IMG/VR virus record: IMGVR_UViG_3300013123_001011
Span: 1 to 22,343 of that record
Origin: a virus
Direction: 5' to 3' (one strand)
DNA length: 22,343 nucleotides
The position numbers were made by a program, and so were the translations under genes. The notes below the pieces were generated by a model. That model was not told the DNA's origin. It saw nothing but the letters and a program-made list of their open reading frames with translations, and did not search any database. This document shows positions 15,348 through 22,283 of this stretch, in pieces (the stretch's first letter is position 1; every line of letters begins with the position of its first letter).

Positions 15348-15710
15348 TTACAGCACCAGGCGGAATTTCAGCAGGCCACCGTCGATGGCGATGACGCGGG
15401 CGATGACGTGCTCACCCTGCTGCACGCCGGAAGTCAGCTTGCCGTTCGCCGACACCTTCAGGTCGTCACCGGCCTGCATGGTGCCGTCGAACACGTCGGT
15501 TTCATACACGCCGCCGTTGCAATACACGCCCGGCATGTCGCCGTCCTTGTAATCCTTGGCGAGGATGCCAAAACTCTTCAGCGCGGGATCGGTGTTGACG
15601 GCGAAGCGGTCATTGCCGACCAGCCGGACCACCTGCCCCAGCGCGCCCGCGCCTTGCAGCGTCCCATCGCCATAGCTCAATCCCTGATGGACAGGGGTGA
15701 TATAGGACAT
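15348..15710 (-). CDS. Putative capsid decoration/cement protein
   Basis: The 120-residue protein is Gly-rich and strand-rich: GALGQVVRLVGNDRFAVNTDP, KSFGILAKDYKDGDMPGVYCNGGVYETDVFDG and a C-terminal strand with FRLVL. Small beta proteins of this size lying next to the major capsid gene are usually head decoration or stabilisation proteins. It has a very good AAAGGAGA site ahead of ATG, and the capsid gene starts 17 bp after its stop. It lies 112 bp after the fusion gene, so it may have a separate expression level. The call is from position and composition only. Confidence 0.58.
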   Translation of the reverse strand: MSYITPVHQGLSYGDGTLQGAGALGQVVRLVGNDRFAVNTDPALKSFGILAKDYKDGDMPGVYCNGGVYETDVFDGTMQAGDDLKVSANGKLTSGVQQGEHVIARVIAIDGGLLKFRLVL

Positions 15711-15807
15711 GGTGAATTCTCCTTTACGTTACAGATAGACATGCCGGTTGCACGGGTGCGGATCGCCCGGTCAAGAGACCCGGAGCCCGGTGGTACGCGG
15801 CACACGC

Positions 15808-15822
15808 CCCGCGTCAGGCGGG
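15808..15822. other. GC-rich hairpin directly after the fusion-gene stop
   Basis: CCCGC, a 5-base loop and GCGGG form a perfect 5-bp stem immediately after the stop codon of the protease/scaffold gene, at the head of the 112-bp gap before the decoration gene. No T-run follows on the minus strand, so it is unlikely to be a full terminator. It could act as an attenuator or an mRNA processing/stability element. Confidence 0.35.
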
Positions 15823-16404
15823 TTAGGCTTGTGTCCGCGCGATGCGCTCGTCATAGGCTTGCTGGAATCCGCGCTTAAGCTGGTCTTCCAGCGACTCGTT
15901 CCGATCATCCACGTCCAGCGGGCGCACGCCGGCGTCGGTGCGCAGCGGCGTGGTGTCCTGGCTGGCAGCCTTGGGCTTGTCACAACCACAATCGGTCTTG
16001 TCGGCGTGACTGTTCTTGTCGGCGGCATCCGTTTTGCCGGGCATGGCCTGCTGCGCCATCTTTGCATACGCCTGTTCCGTGGCGGCGAAGGCCTCATCCG
16101 AGAGGCCGGCCAGGCGACCCACCTCGGCGTCCTTCTCCTCGTCGGTGCCGAACTTCAGACCTTGCCGTTCCAGCTTGCGCACCAGCGTCTGGGCTTTCGT
16201 GCGATTGGCGGCGGCTTTCTGTGCGGCCAGCAATTCGTCCACCTGCTGTTGCAGATCGAGCACCTGTTGTTTCAATTGCTGGTTTTCTTTCTCCAGCGCT
16301 TTCACCCGCTCGGCGTCATTGGCCGGCGGTGTGCCGCCGCCCGCGGGCGGCGTGGTCTTTTTGGCGGCGTCAGTGTCAGCCGCGTCGCGGTTCGGTTCGT
16401 CCAT
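15823..16404 (-). CDS. Nested scaffold protein from internal in-frame start
   Basis: Within the fusion gene, Met1008 is preceded by AAGGAG with 5 bases before ATG, one of the better ribosome sites in the window. Translation from it gives 193 residues beginning MDEPNRDAADTDAAKK. The product is charged and disordered at its start, has a coiled coil (VKALEKENQQLKQQVLDLQQ and onward), a Gln/Ala segment, a CGC motif and an Arg-rich C-terminus ending AYDERIARTQA. This composition is that of a phage head scaffold. The layout copies lambda C/Nu3, where the scaffold is made from an internal start in the protease gene. Independent expression is inferred, not shown. Confidence 0.62.
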   Translation of the reverse strand: MDEPNRDAADTDAAKKTTPPAGGGTPPANDAERVKALEKENQQLKQQVLDLQQQVDELLAAQKAAANRTKAQTLVRKLERQGLKFGTDEEKDAEVGRLAGLSDEAFAATEQAYAKMAQQAMPGKTDAADKNSHADKTDCGCDKPKAASQDTTPLRTDAGVRPLDVDDRNESLEDQLKRGFQQAYDERIARTQA

Positions 16405-19400
16405 CGTGTCTCCTTCCGAGTGATCGGCCCCCTGTGAGGCCACCTGTTTTCCCTTCGCGTGATGACCGGGCGCCAATTCGCCAGATGACAGGCGATCCGC
16501 GTCATCACCGGCGATATGGGCATTGGTGGCGGCGACTTGCGTAATGCGCGCGTTCTCGTCGGCCCCTTTGCGGTCGAGTAGCCCGAGGCCGGTGAACGTC
16601 ACGCCGTGCAGGATTTCGTAGACGGGCTGGCCTTGAAAATCGCCGCCCTTATACTTGCGCAGGTGCAGGCAGTAGTCGTTTTTCGACTGGGCGCGCTTGC
16701 CGCAGACCGAGCACTCGCCCTCCGCGTAATCGCACTCCATCGACACCTGCGCGATAATGCCGGTCTTCATCAGCTTGTAGGCGAGCGGGGCGTTGGGGGC
16801 GTCCTGCACGAACAACTCGCCCACGCACTCCACCCGCCCCCCGGTCTCGTCCTCCACGTAGTCGGAGGACACGATCCCGCCGACGATGTCGGTGACATCC
16901 TGCGAGTGCTTCAGATCGATTTTCTTGTTGACGGCGGTCACGTAACGAGAGGAGAGTTCCTCGGCGGTGAAATGGTCGCCGTTCTTGTTCGTGCCCACCC
17001 GGCAAAGGATGCAGGTGAAACGCGGATCGCCTGTTCCTGGCGTGACGGATTGCGCATCCGCCGCCAGGCGCACGTCAACCGGCACGCTGGTGTGGCAGTT
17101 AGCCGGACGCGCGTCGGCCTGCGCCGACTTCGCGGTCTGCCGCGGCTTCGACGAGACGAAGAGCAATTCTTTCGCGAACTGCCCCCCGGCGCCATAGCTG
17201 CGCGCCATGTTGTACTCGACCTCCATCGCTTTCCGACGCACCAAGCCGTAATGCTCGCCGAGAATGCGCCCGATCTCCGCTTCATCTGGGTACGCCTTGT
17301 CCCGGTAGGAGAGCAGCACCGTGCCGTACTTGCCGCGCGACTCACGGGCGAGTGATGCCATCAACTCCTGCATCGATTCACGTGTAAAGGTGGTGCGCGA
17401 GGGGTAGTTCCGCCGCCCGTTGTCGAGAATCTGCTTATCGGCCCAGCGGGTCATCAACCCCTCGACAAAGTGCAGATCGTTCTCGTAATCGTTCCGATTG
17501 AACGAGGTAATGTACGGCGGATCGAGATAGAGCGCGTCGGCGCCGAGTTTCCGTACCGCCTCCACCGCATCCAGATTGAACGCCTTGCACGCCGTGCCGT
17601 TATCGAAGACCAGCCCGTTGAGCCGTTTCACCGTCGCGCGGAAGGTGGCGACGAATTCGGAGACCGGCACGTTGGTCAACTGTGAATTGGACAGCCCGGC
17701 ATCCGTCTCCAGCGACGCTTTCGCATTCTTCTTCGAGCGGTTGAACTGGCCGAAGGCCGACTTCGCCTTCACCGTGGTGCCGAGCGCCGCCAGCGCCAGG
17801 TCTTTCTTGTAGCCGGGCAGCGTCTGGATATTCGCCCACACCTGATCAAGCCACGCCAGCACCGGCTTCGAATAGTAGAAGCCATGGAAGGTGCGCACGA
17901 TGAAATCGCCGGCGTCGGCATTGGGCGCGAGCAAGCGCTGTACATCGTCATCGCTCAAGGTCTCGTGGCTGTTCTCCACCACGGCGCGCGCCAGGTGGTA
18001 GGGATAGCGCAACAGATCATTGGCAAAGACCTGCAGCCCCTGCCGTTTGAAATGGTAGGCGACGTTGGCCCCGCCGGAGAACGCGTCGAGGATGGACTTC
18101 GCCTCTTTCGGCACCTGGCGAGCGATCCAGCCGAGCATGACGTATTTCGATCCCATGTAGCCGGTCACGCGCACCGGGTCATCGTCCTTGCCCGCCATGC
18201 AGGTGAGCAGTGCCAGGTCGTCTTCAATGCCGGTAATCGTCAGGACATCAGCGGCATCATCCGCTTTCGCCGATCCTTGACCGGCGCAGATAAACAAATA
18301 CTCTTTCGCGTTCGACGCATCGCCATGCCGCGAGGAGATCGAGTAATGGTGATCGTGCGAGCGCAGCGAGACAGTGCGTTTCCCCACCTCGGCGATGATC
18401 GAGCGCATCTCCGTTTCATTCGGATAGGCATGGTCGCGGTAGGAGATTAGCCAGTGCGGGATATGCGTGGCGTTCCCCAGGAACTCGGTGAAGAACGCGT
18501 TGGCATTCGCCTTGGTCACGGTCTGGTGATCGGTGCGGTAGTGATGGGTTTTCGTGTCCTCGTTGATCTCCAGCCCGTCCCAGTACGTCATCAACCCTTC
18601 GACGAAGTGATAGGACTTCTCGTAATTGGTGGTCGAGAACTCGGTGGCATACGGCGGGTCGAAGTAGGCCAGATCGACTTTCACCTCACCGAGCAACGCG
18701 TTGATATCCTTCTGGTACGCCTTGCAGTCTTTGCCGTTGCTGAAGACCAGCGCGTTGATGCGGGCGACGTTCTTGGCAAAGCGCTGCGTGAACTCGTCCG
18801 GCGTATCCTGACGCTTGCCATAATCGGTGCTGCTGGAGAAGTGGCCGAAGCCCCCCTTGCCGGACATGCACGTCTTGCCGAGCGCGAAGAGCGCGATGTC
18901 TTGCTTATAGCCCGACAGCGCGTCGATGTTGGCGCGCACCTGGTCGATGATGGCATGCACGCCCTCGGCAAAGAACAATCCGTTGAATTTGTCGCGCACG
19001 AAGGTGCCGGCCTTGCCGTTGGGCTGCAGCAGGGCGTGCAATTCCTCGCTGCTGACGCGGGTACCGTCATTCTCGACAATCGCCCGCGCGGCATGATAGG
19101 CGTAGCGCAGCCGGTCATTGGCGACGACCCGCAGGCCTTTCGTTTTGTACATATAGGCGACGACTGCCGACCCGCTGAAGGCATCGCACGCCGAGGCGAT
19201 GCCGTCCGGCGTGTGCTTCCAGATCCACTCTACGAGCTTTTGCTTCGAGCCGATGTAGTTGGTGACGTATTTCGGTCGCTCACCTTCGGGGAGTTCCTCG
19301 GTGGTGAGGTCGACCGCCGGCTCCTGGTCGGCGCCGAAAGCCTGCAAGCCCAGAAAGCCGTGCATGTCGGCTTCGGCTTCCAGCAGGAACGCTATGCGGT

Positions 19401-19425
19401 CCAGATCGGTGGCAAAGAGTTGCAT
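15823..19425 (-). CDS. Fusion: two D12 N6-adenine DNA methyltransferase domains + prohead protease + scaffold
   Basis: One uninterrupted 1200-residue frame. Residues 1-52 are a leader. Domain 1 (about 53-383) has NYIGSKQK, AdoMet motif DAFSGSA (81-87) and DPPY (256-259). Domain 2 (about 419-760) repeats the plan with TGYMGSK, DAFSGGA (447-453) and DPPY (635-638). Both are D12-class (Dam-like) N6-adenine methyltransferases with catalytic motifs intact. After a linker, residues 802-960 resemble a HK97-type (U35) prohead protease: DLKH with candidate His840, GGIVSSDY, GELFVQDAPNAPLAYKLM, and Ser895 in QVSMEC. A Cys/His knuckle follows (C905, C908, C919, H921). Residues 1038-1095 are coiled coil and the rest is charged scaffold. 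The protease-scaffold half fits its place before the capsid gene. Methylase fusion to it is odd. It starts the structural operon behind a divergent promoter region. An internal start at 16404 could release the scaffold. Confidence 0.85.
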   Translation of the reverse strand: MQLFATDLDRIAFLLEAEADMHGFLGLQAFGADQEPAVDLTTEELPEGERPKYVTNYIGSKQKLVEWIWKHTPDGIASACDAFSGSAVVAYMYKTKGLRVVANDRLRYAYHAARAIVENDGTRVSSEELHALLQPNGKAGTFVRDKFNGLFFAEGVHAIIDQVRANIDALSGYKQDIALFALGKTCMSGKGGFGHFSSSTDYGKRQDTPDEFTQRFAKNVARINALVFSNGKDCKAYQKDINALLGEVKVDLAYFDPPYATEFSTTNYEKSYHFVEGLMTYWDGLEINEDTKTHHYRTDHQTVTKANANAFFTEFLGNATHIPHWLISYRDHAYPNETEMRSIIAEVGKRTVSLRSHDHHYSISSRHGDASNAKEYLFICAGQGSAKADDAADVLTITGIEDDLALLTCMAGKDDDPVRVTGYMGSKYVMLGWIARQVPKEAKSILDAFSGGANVAYHFKRQGLQVFANDLLRYPYHLARAVVENSHETLSDDDVQRLLAPNADAGDFIVRTFHGFYYSKPVLAWLDQVWANIQTLPGYKKDLALAALGTTVKAKSAFGQFNRSKKNAKASLETDAGLSNSQLTNVPVSEFVATFRATVKRLNGLVFDNGTACKAFNLDAVEAVRKLGADALYLDPPYITSFNRNDYENDLHFVEGLMTRWADKQILDNGRRNYPSRTTFTRESMQELMASLARESRGKYGTVLLSYRDKAYPDEAEIGRILGEHYGLVRRKAMEVEYNMARSYGAGGQFAKELLFVSSKPRQTAKSAQADARPANCHTSVPVDVRLAADAQSVTPGTGDPRFTCILCRVGTNKNGDHFTAEELSSRYVTAVNKKIDLKHSQDVTDIVGGIVSSDYVEDETGGRVECVGELFVQDAPNAPLAYKLMKTGIIAQVSMECDYAEGECSVCGKRAQSKNDYCLHLRKYKGGDFQGQPVYEILHGVTFTGLGLLDRKGADENARITQVAATNAHIAGDDADRLSSGELAPGHHAKGKQVASQGADHSEGDTMDEPNRDAADTDAAKKTTPPAGGGTPPANDAERVKALEKENQQLKQQVLDLQQQVDELLAAQKAAANRTKAQTLVRKLERQGLKFGTDEEKDAEVGRLAGLSDEAFAATEQAYAKMAQQAMPGKTDAADKNSHADKTDCGCDKPKAASQDTTPLRTDAGVRPLDVDDRNESLEDQLKRGFQQAYDERIARTQA
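16402..16416 (-). promoter_or_regulatory. Internal ribosome binding site inside the fusion gene
   Basis: On the minus strand AAGGAG (complement of 16410-16415) is followed by 5 bases and ATG (16404). It is in frame with the protease/scaffold reading frame. A consensus site inside a coding sequence, placed exactly between the protease and scaffold regions, supports use as a second start. Confidence 0.6.
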
Positions 19426-19616
19426 TTGGTCATCCCCAACACGAGGGGCGTGCCCCCCTACATCCCTCTATATATGCAAAACCCCAATTTTCTTTTCAGA
19501 CCCAACCTTGGACCGCCACCAACCGCATACCGCACCATGAACATCAGGGGTCCGTGTCCATCTCCGCGCCACCGGAAGGCGGTGTAGGGTGCAGCGACTG
19601 TAATAAAGGCAAACAA

Positions 19617-19644
19617 CGTATAGCACCTTGTTTCTTACTGTGAA
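19617..19644 (-). promoter_or_regulatory. Probable sigma70 promoter of the structural operon
   Basis: On the minus strand TTCACA (19639-19644) and TATACG (19617-19622) are 16 bp apart, a fair match to sigma70 boxes. It points toward the fusion gene about 190 bp downstream. The -35 box overlaps the first copy of the TTACTGTG repeat. A leader of about 180 bases would precede the start codon, including a short GC hairpin at 19445-19456. Confidence 0.4.
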
Positions 19645-19681
19645 CTTTTCTACAAGCTATTTACAACGTGATTTTACTGTG
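19635..19681. repeat. Two direct copies of TTACTGTG in the divergent promoter region
   Basis: TTACTGTG occurs at 19635-19642 and 19674-19681, 39 bp apart. The first lies over the -35 box of the leftward promoter and the second lies between the boxes of the rightward promoter. Copies placed at both promoters look like operator half-sites, possibly for the adjacent HTH protein. The repeat is short and could be chance in AT-rich DNA. Confidence 0.35.
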
Positions 19682-19688
19682 TTATAGT
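19660..19688 (+). promoter_or_regulatory. Sigma70 promoter of the HTH gene
   Basis: TTTACA (19660-19665), a 17-bp spacer and TATAGT (19683-19688) are close to the sigma70 consensus. The start of the HTH gene lies about 30 bp downstream behind AAGGAGG (19705-19711). The surrounding 100 bp are markedly AT-rich compared with the rest of the window. Confidence 0.65.
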
Positions 19689-19717
19689 TATTTCAGTAAT
19701 TTGCAAGGAGGAATGTC

Positions 19718-20458
19718 GTGATGAACCCGTTACCAGTAGTGATGACGTTAGAGGAGGTGGCCATATATGTGCATACCACCCCGGAGAAGCTCAAGGGTGC
19801 TATTATTGCTGGCCAATTACGCGCATTCACGATTGGGCAGGATGAGTGGCGAGTGACTGAACCGGCCCTGCTGGAGTTCATGGGCGAAGTGGACAGCCAG
19901 CAAGCGGGGCGGCGAGTGCGTCACGGGGCGACAACGAATATAAGCCTCCGCGCGAACGATCCAACCGACACCCACCTCGAAGATATCCACTGGCAACCGT
20001 CCGGGCCTTTTACGTATCAGTGGCCGAAAATTCTTGAACAGATGGATTCGTCATACACGGCTGAGCTAACGATCCATGGCGAAACCAAGGCATTCACGAT
20101 TGGATTTACCAATCGTAAATCGGCTGGCATGGAACGGAGACGCGCTATCGTGTTTCTTGGGATGGGACCGCAGAGCTTGAAACCCCTGGTCGAATTCGTC
20201 GGCAGCAATGAGTTTGCGACCAACGGCCAGATGGCGAGTCCGATCAAAGTCGCCGGTGACGCCGATGGTAGTTGGCGCATTGTGCGGAGTGACGAACCCC
20301 TGCCGCCAGAATACGAGGGCTTGACCATCGCCGAGTATCGTGACATCGTGCGCGGACCCAATGCAGCGAGAGCTGCCGCCGTCGTCGTGCATAAAGACGA
20401 CTTGACGGTGCTGTTGCGCCATGGCATCATTCGCGCGACGTGGAAAGGCTGGCTCTAA
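19718..20458 (+). CDS. Excisionase/MerR-type HTH protein with uncharacterised C-terminal domain
   Basis: This is the only well-supported complete plus-strand gene in the window. Residues 8-55 form a winged-helix of the excisionase family (VMTLEEVAIYVHTTPEKLKGAI, then LRAFTIGQDEWRVTEPALLEFM). Residues 70-246 are a second domain with no motif I can name: FTYQWPKILEQMD, AELTIHGETKAFTIGF, RRRAIVFLGMG and a C-terminal AVVVHKDDLTVLLRHGIIRATWKG. The N-terminal domain binds DNA. The second part may sense a ligand or partner. Start is GTG 19718 or ATG 19721, with AAGGAGG at good spacing for either. Divergent placement and the TTACTGTG repeats suggest it may regulate the structural operon. Confidence 0.78.
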   Translation: MMNPLPVVMTLEEVAIYVHTTPEKLKGAIIAGQLRAFTIGQDEWRVTEPALLEFMGEVDSQQAGRRVRHGATTNISLRANDPTDTHLEDIHWQPSGPFTYQWPKILEQMDSSYTAELTIHGETKAFTIGFTNRKSAGMERRRAIVFLGMGPQSLKPLVEFVGSNEFATNGQMASPIKVAGDADGSWRIVRSDEPLPPEYEGLTIAEYRDIVRGPNAARAAAVVVHKDDLTVLLRHGIIRATWKGWL

Positions 20459-20492
20459 CCCCCGGGGGGTACCTTGGATATGCAGCCTGCAC

Positions 20493-20515
20493 GCCCCCGG
20501 TGGATCACCGGGGGC
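20493..20515. terminator. Bidirectional hairpin terminator between convergent genes
   Basis: A perfect 10-bp GC stem (GCCCCCGGTG with CACCGGGGGC) with a 3-base loop lies between the HTH gene (+) and the 122-residue gene (-), whose ends face each other. The stem is strong, but T-runs on both sides are poor (ATTCTCAT on the plus side). It most likely ends transcripts from both directions, perhaps with help. Confidence 0.6.
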
Positions 20516-20519
20516 ATTC

Positions 20520-20888
20520 TCATACAGGGGGACACGGTGGATCACCCAATGATAGACCCTGCGTTATTGCCGCCATCACAGCCAGCGTCACCGCGTCACT
20601 ATTCCGTGCCTCCGTTTCGTAGATCGGTGAGCAATCGCCAGTATACAGCGACACGGACCCGATCCAGCCTTCCAGCAAATCATCGGGAAAATGCGTATCA
20701 CCACGCTCCAGGTAGGCGCAGACGTAGAGCTGGGTATCGAACCAACGCATCTCCTCTGCCGGCAGATAGAGGATGGTCAACTCCCACGGCCCTTCGCCGC
20801 GCGCCCACACCCCGATGGGGCGATAGGAATGATGCCCGTCGTCCGGGTCCTGCTCCAGGACATACTCGATGAAATAGCGCACGCGCAT
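20520..20888 (-). CDS. Hypothetical protein, last gene of a three-gene unit
   Basis: From ATG 20888 the product is 122 residues: MRVRYFIEYVLEQDPDDG, a strand-rich centre (GPWELTILYLPAEEM, TQLYVCAYLERGD) and a Trp/Tyr-containing middle, ending in AVMAAITQGLSLGDPP. No known motif, TM segment or signal was seen. An earlier in-frame start (20921) would overlap the upstream gene by 31 bases and adds residues that look non-coding. GGGAG lies about 8 bases before the chosen start and the upstream stop is 2 bases away. A function cannot be given. A terminator hairpin follows. Confidence 0.62.
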   Translation of the reverse strand: MRVRYFIEYVLEQDPDDGHHSYRPIGVWARGEGPWELTILYLPAEEMRWFDTQLYVCAYLERGDTHFPDDLLEGWIGSVSLYTGDCSPIYETEARNSDAVTLAVMAAITQGLSLGDPPCPPV

Positions 20889-20890
20889 CG

Positions 20891-21379
20891 TTATCGCTCC
20901 CGCATCGCTTGCACGGCCCACTCCTGGGCCATCGACGCCAGTGCCGTCCGCACGAACCCGTACCGCTCATCACGCCGTGCGGGACGCGCCTCCAACCGCG
21001 CGCGCCAGGCAGACAGCTCAACGATCTGTTCGTCGTCGCAGAACGGCACCAGCAGCGCACACTCCAGCGACCGCCCCTCGTCATCGATCACCGCAAACAG
21101 CAGTGGAGGGTCTTCCGCCGACCAGTTGACGATGCGATGCACGTGGAAGCCGGAATGGTGTTCGCCTCCCTCCTCAAAGCCTTGCACGGCATAGACAACA
21201 GCGATGTGCTCCGTGCCGGGAACCGGCGTCATCGCCAGATAGACCACCGTCCCCAGGGGCACGGCAAAGCCATCCGCCCACCGCAGCGTGCCTATCGCAC
21301 CCTGGGTGTTGACCGCGTCCATGCATGCCTGCAGCGTGTCCAATGGTTTCTGCCGATCTGTGGCTTGGATCGGTTTCAA
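20891..21379 (-). CDS. Hypothetical protein, middle gene of a three-gene unit
   Basis: The 162-residue product is soluble and mixed alpha/beta. It has ADGFAVPLGTVVYLAMTPVPGTEHIAVVYAV (about 35-65), HHSGFHVHRIVNW (about 74-86), LLFAVIDDEGRSLECALLVPFCDDEQIVELS (about 92-122) and an Arg-rich C-terminal helix. The VVYLAMTP strand and HHSGFHVHR stretch do not match a family I know. It overlaps the upstream gene by ATGA and leads the 122-residue gene by 2 bases, so the three are co-translated. No transfer or regulation signals of its own are visible. Confidence 0.62.
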   Translation of the reverse strand: MKPIQATDRQKPLDTLQACMDAVNTQGAIGTLRWADGFAVPLGTVVYLAMTPVPGTEHIAVVYAVQGFEEGGEHHSGFHVHRIVNWSAEDPPLLFAVIDDEGRSLECALLVPFCDDEQIVELSAWRARLEARPARRDERYGFVRTALASMAQEWAVQAMRER

Positions 21380-22212
21380 AATCCGCTATATCCTTTCTTC
21401 GCGCCGGGGATGACGTGGATGATATCCTCCACCTTGCGCCCATCGGGCAGCTTGGTGATGCCATGCTGCTGGAACACCGCGAGCATCCGCCGCTTGGCCT
21501 CCGGGGAATCGAGCACCAGACAGTCGAGATTGTCCAGCAACGTCACGTTCTGCTTGAGGATGGTCTCGTTATTGCTGCTGGTCTCGGCGATCCGCTTCCA
21601 CTGTGCCGGGGCAGCGACGTGCTTGCGGGCGACGTGATCTCCGTAGCACCGGCCATAATGGTCGGTCTCGTAGACGATGGTATCCGTGCGCTGCGCCACG
21701 CCGGGTTTCAGGTAAAAGCCCATCTCCCCTTTCGATTTCGCCCCACGCGGGTCGGGTCGCCAGCGGGTGAAGACATAGTTGGCACCCCCGGAGGCCATAT
21801 CCGCTTCCGGCGACATGCCGCCAGGTTTCAGCCCGATACGCAGTTTTTCCGTGGTCGAGAGCAGCGACCCATTGTGCGCGAGCGCCTGATCGACCATCGT
21901 CACGTAGGCATCCGACCCCTCACCGACAATCTGGTGCATGAGGTTGTAGCCGCGCATCTCGCGGGAGATATCCAGGTCAAAACGCTCGCTTCGGCGATAC
22001 CCTATCGGCTCGCTTGCACGCCGGCGACGGGTGTCGTACTGATAGACGCCGGCGGGATGATAGCGCGGCAACTTCCGCACGTCTTCCACCCCCAGTCGTC
22101 CATTCCAGAATTGCACCATCCGCTCGACACGCTCGGTCATCGGGGCCTGCCGCTGCTCCAGTTGCCGCATCATCTGCTGGTAGCTCGCATCGTCCAGGGG
22201 GAGCCGATTCAC
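21376..22212 (-). CDS. Hypothetical phage protein with GGANYVFTR motif, first gene of the unit
   Basis: The 278-residue product has a helical N-terminus (ASYQQMMRQLEQRQAPMTERVERMVQFW, 9-36), an Arg-rich region (YDTRRRRASEPIGYRRSERFDLDIS) and a core with GLKPGGMSPEADMASGGANYVFTRW (126-150), MGFYLKPGVAQRTDTIVYETDHYG and KQNVTLLDNLDCLVLDSPEAKRRML. Sequences with GMS-D-GGA-VFTR remind me of phage minor head or MuF-linked proteins, but I cannot name the family. The start is GTG at 22212 with a poor ribosome site, and the frame stays open 12 codons upstream, so it may be a truncated or 5'-altered gene. It is coupled to the 162-residue gene by ATGA. Confidence 0.6.
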   Translation of the reverse strand: MNRLPLDDASYQQMMRQLEQRQAPMTERVERMVQFWNGRLGVEDVRKLPRYHPAGVYQYDTRRRRASEPIGYRRSERFDLDISREMRGYNLMHQIVGEGSDAYVTMVDQALAHNGSLLSTTEKLRIGLKPGGMSPEADMASGGANYVFTRWRPDPRGAKSKGEMGFYLKPGVAQRTDTIVYETDHYGRCYGDHVARKHVAAPAQWKRIAETSSNNETILKQNVTLLDNLDCLVLDSPEAKRRMLAVFQQHGITKLPDGRKVEDIIHVIPGAKKGYSGF

Positions 22213-22283
22213 GACGGCGACTTGATGCAGGTACAGGTATTCCTGATATTATGTGTCGCGCAACATAATATCAGGTATGTGTC
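22213..22283. promoter_or_regulatory. Divergent control region at the right edge
   Basis: Between the minus-strand gene start and the possible plus-strand gene lies an AT-rich stretch with TATTAT-like boxes in both orientations and the inverted repeat at 22242-22275. No clean -35/-10 pair can be chosen. It probably holds promoters for one or both sides. Confidence 0.35.
22242..22275. repeat. 13-bp inverted repeat at the right edge
   Basis: CCTGATATTATGT and ACATAATATCAGG are perfect reverse complements separated by 8 bases (GTCGCGCA). The sequence is AT-rich inside a GC-rich region. Just downstream TATGTGTCG and TATTATGTG recur at 22276-22284 and 22290-22298. It could be an operator between divergent genes, a recombination site or a hairpin. 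The repeated short words suggest multiple protein binding sites. Confidence 0.55.

Noticed and set aside
19458-19544. 28-codon minus-strand leader frame before the fusion gene
   Set aside because: No ribosome site and no regulatory codon run. It ends before the real start and may be chance.
20459-20469. CCCCCGGGGGG run right after the HTH stop as a terminator
   Set aside because: A palindrome without a loop cannot fold well. The stem at 20493-20515 is the better terminator.
22242-22275. Possible telomere-resolvase (N15-like) palindrome
   Set aside because: It is 34 bp with an imperfect centre and no protelomerase gene in the window. N15-type sites are longer and near-perfect.
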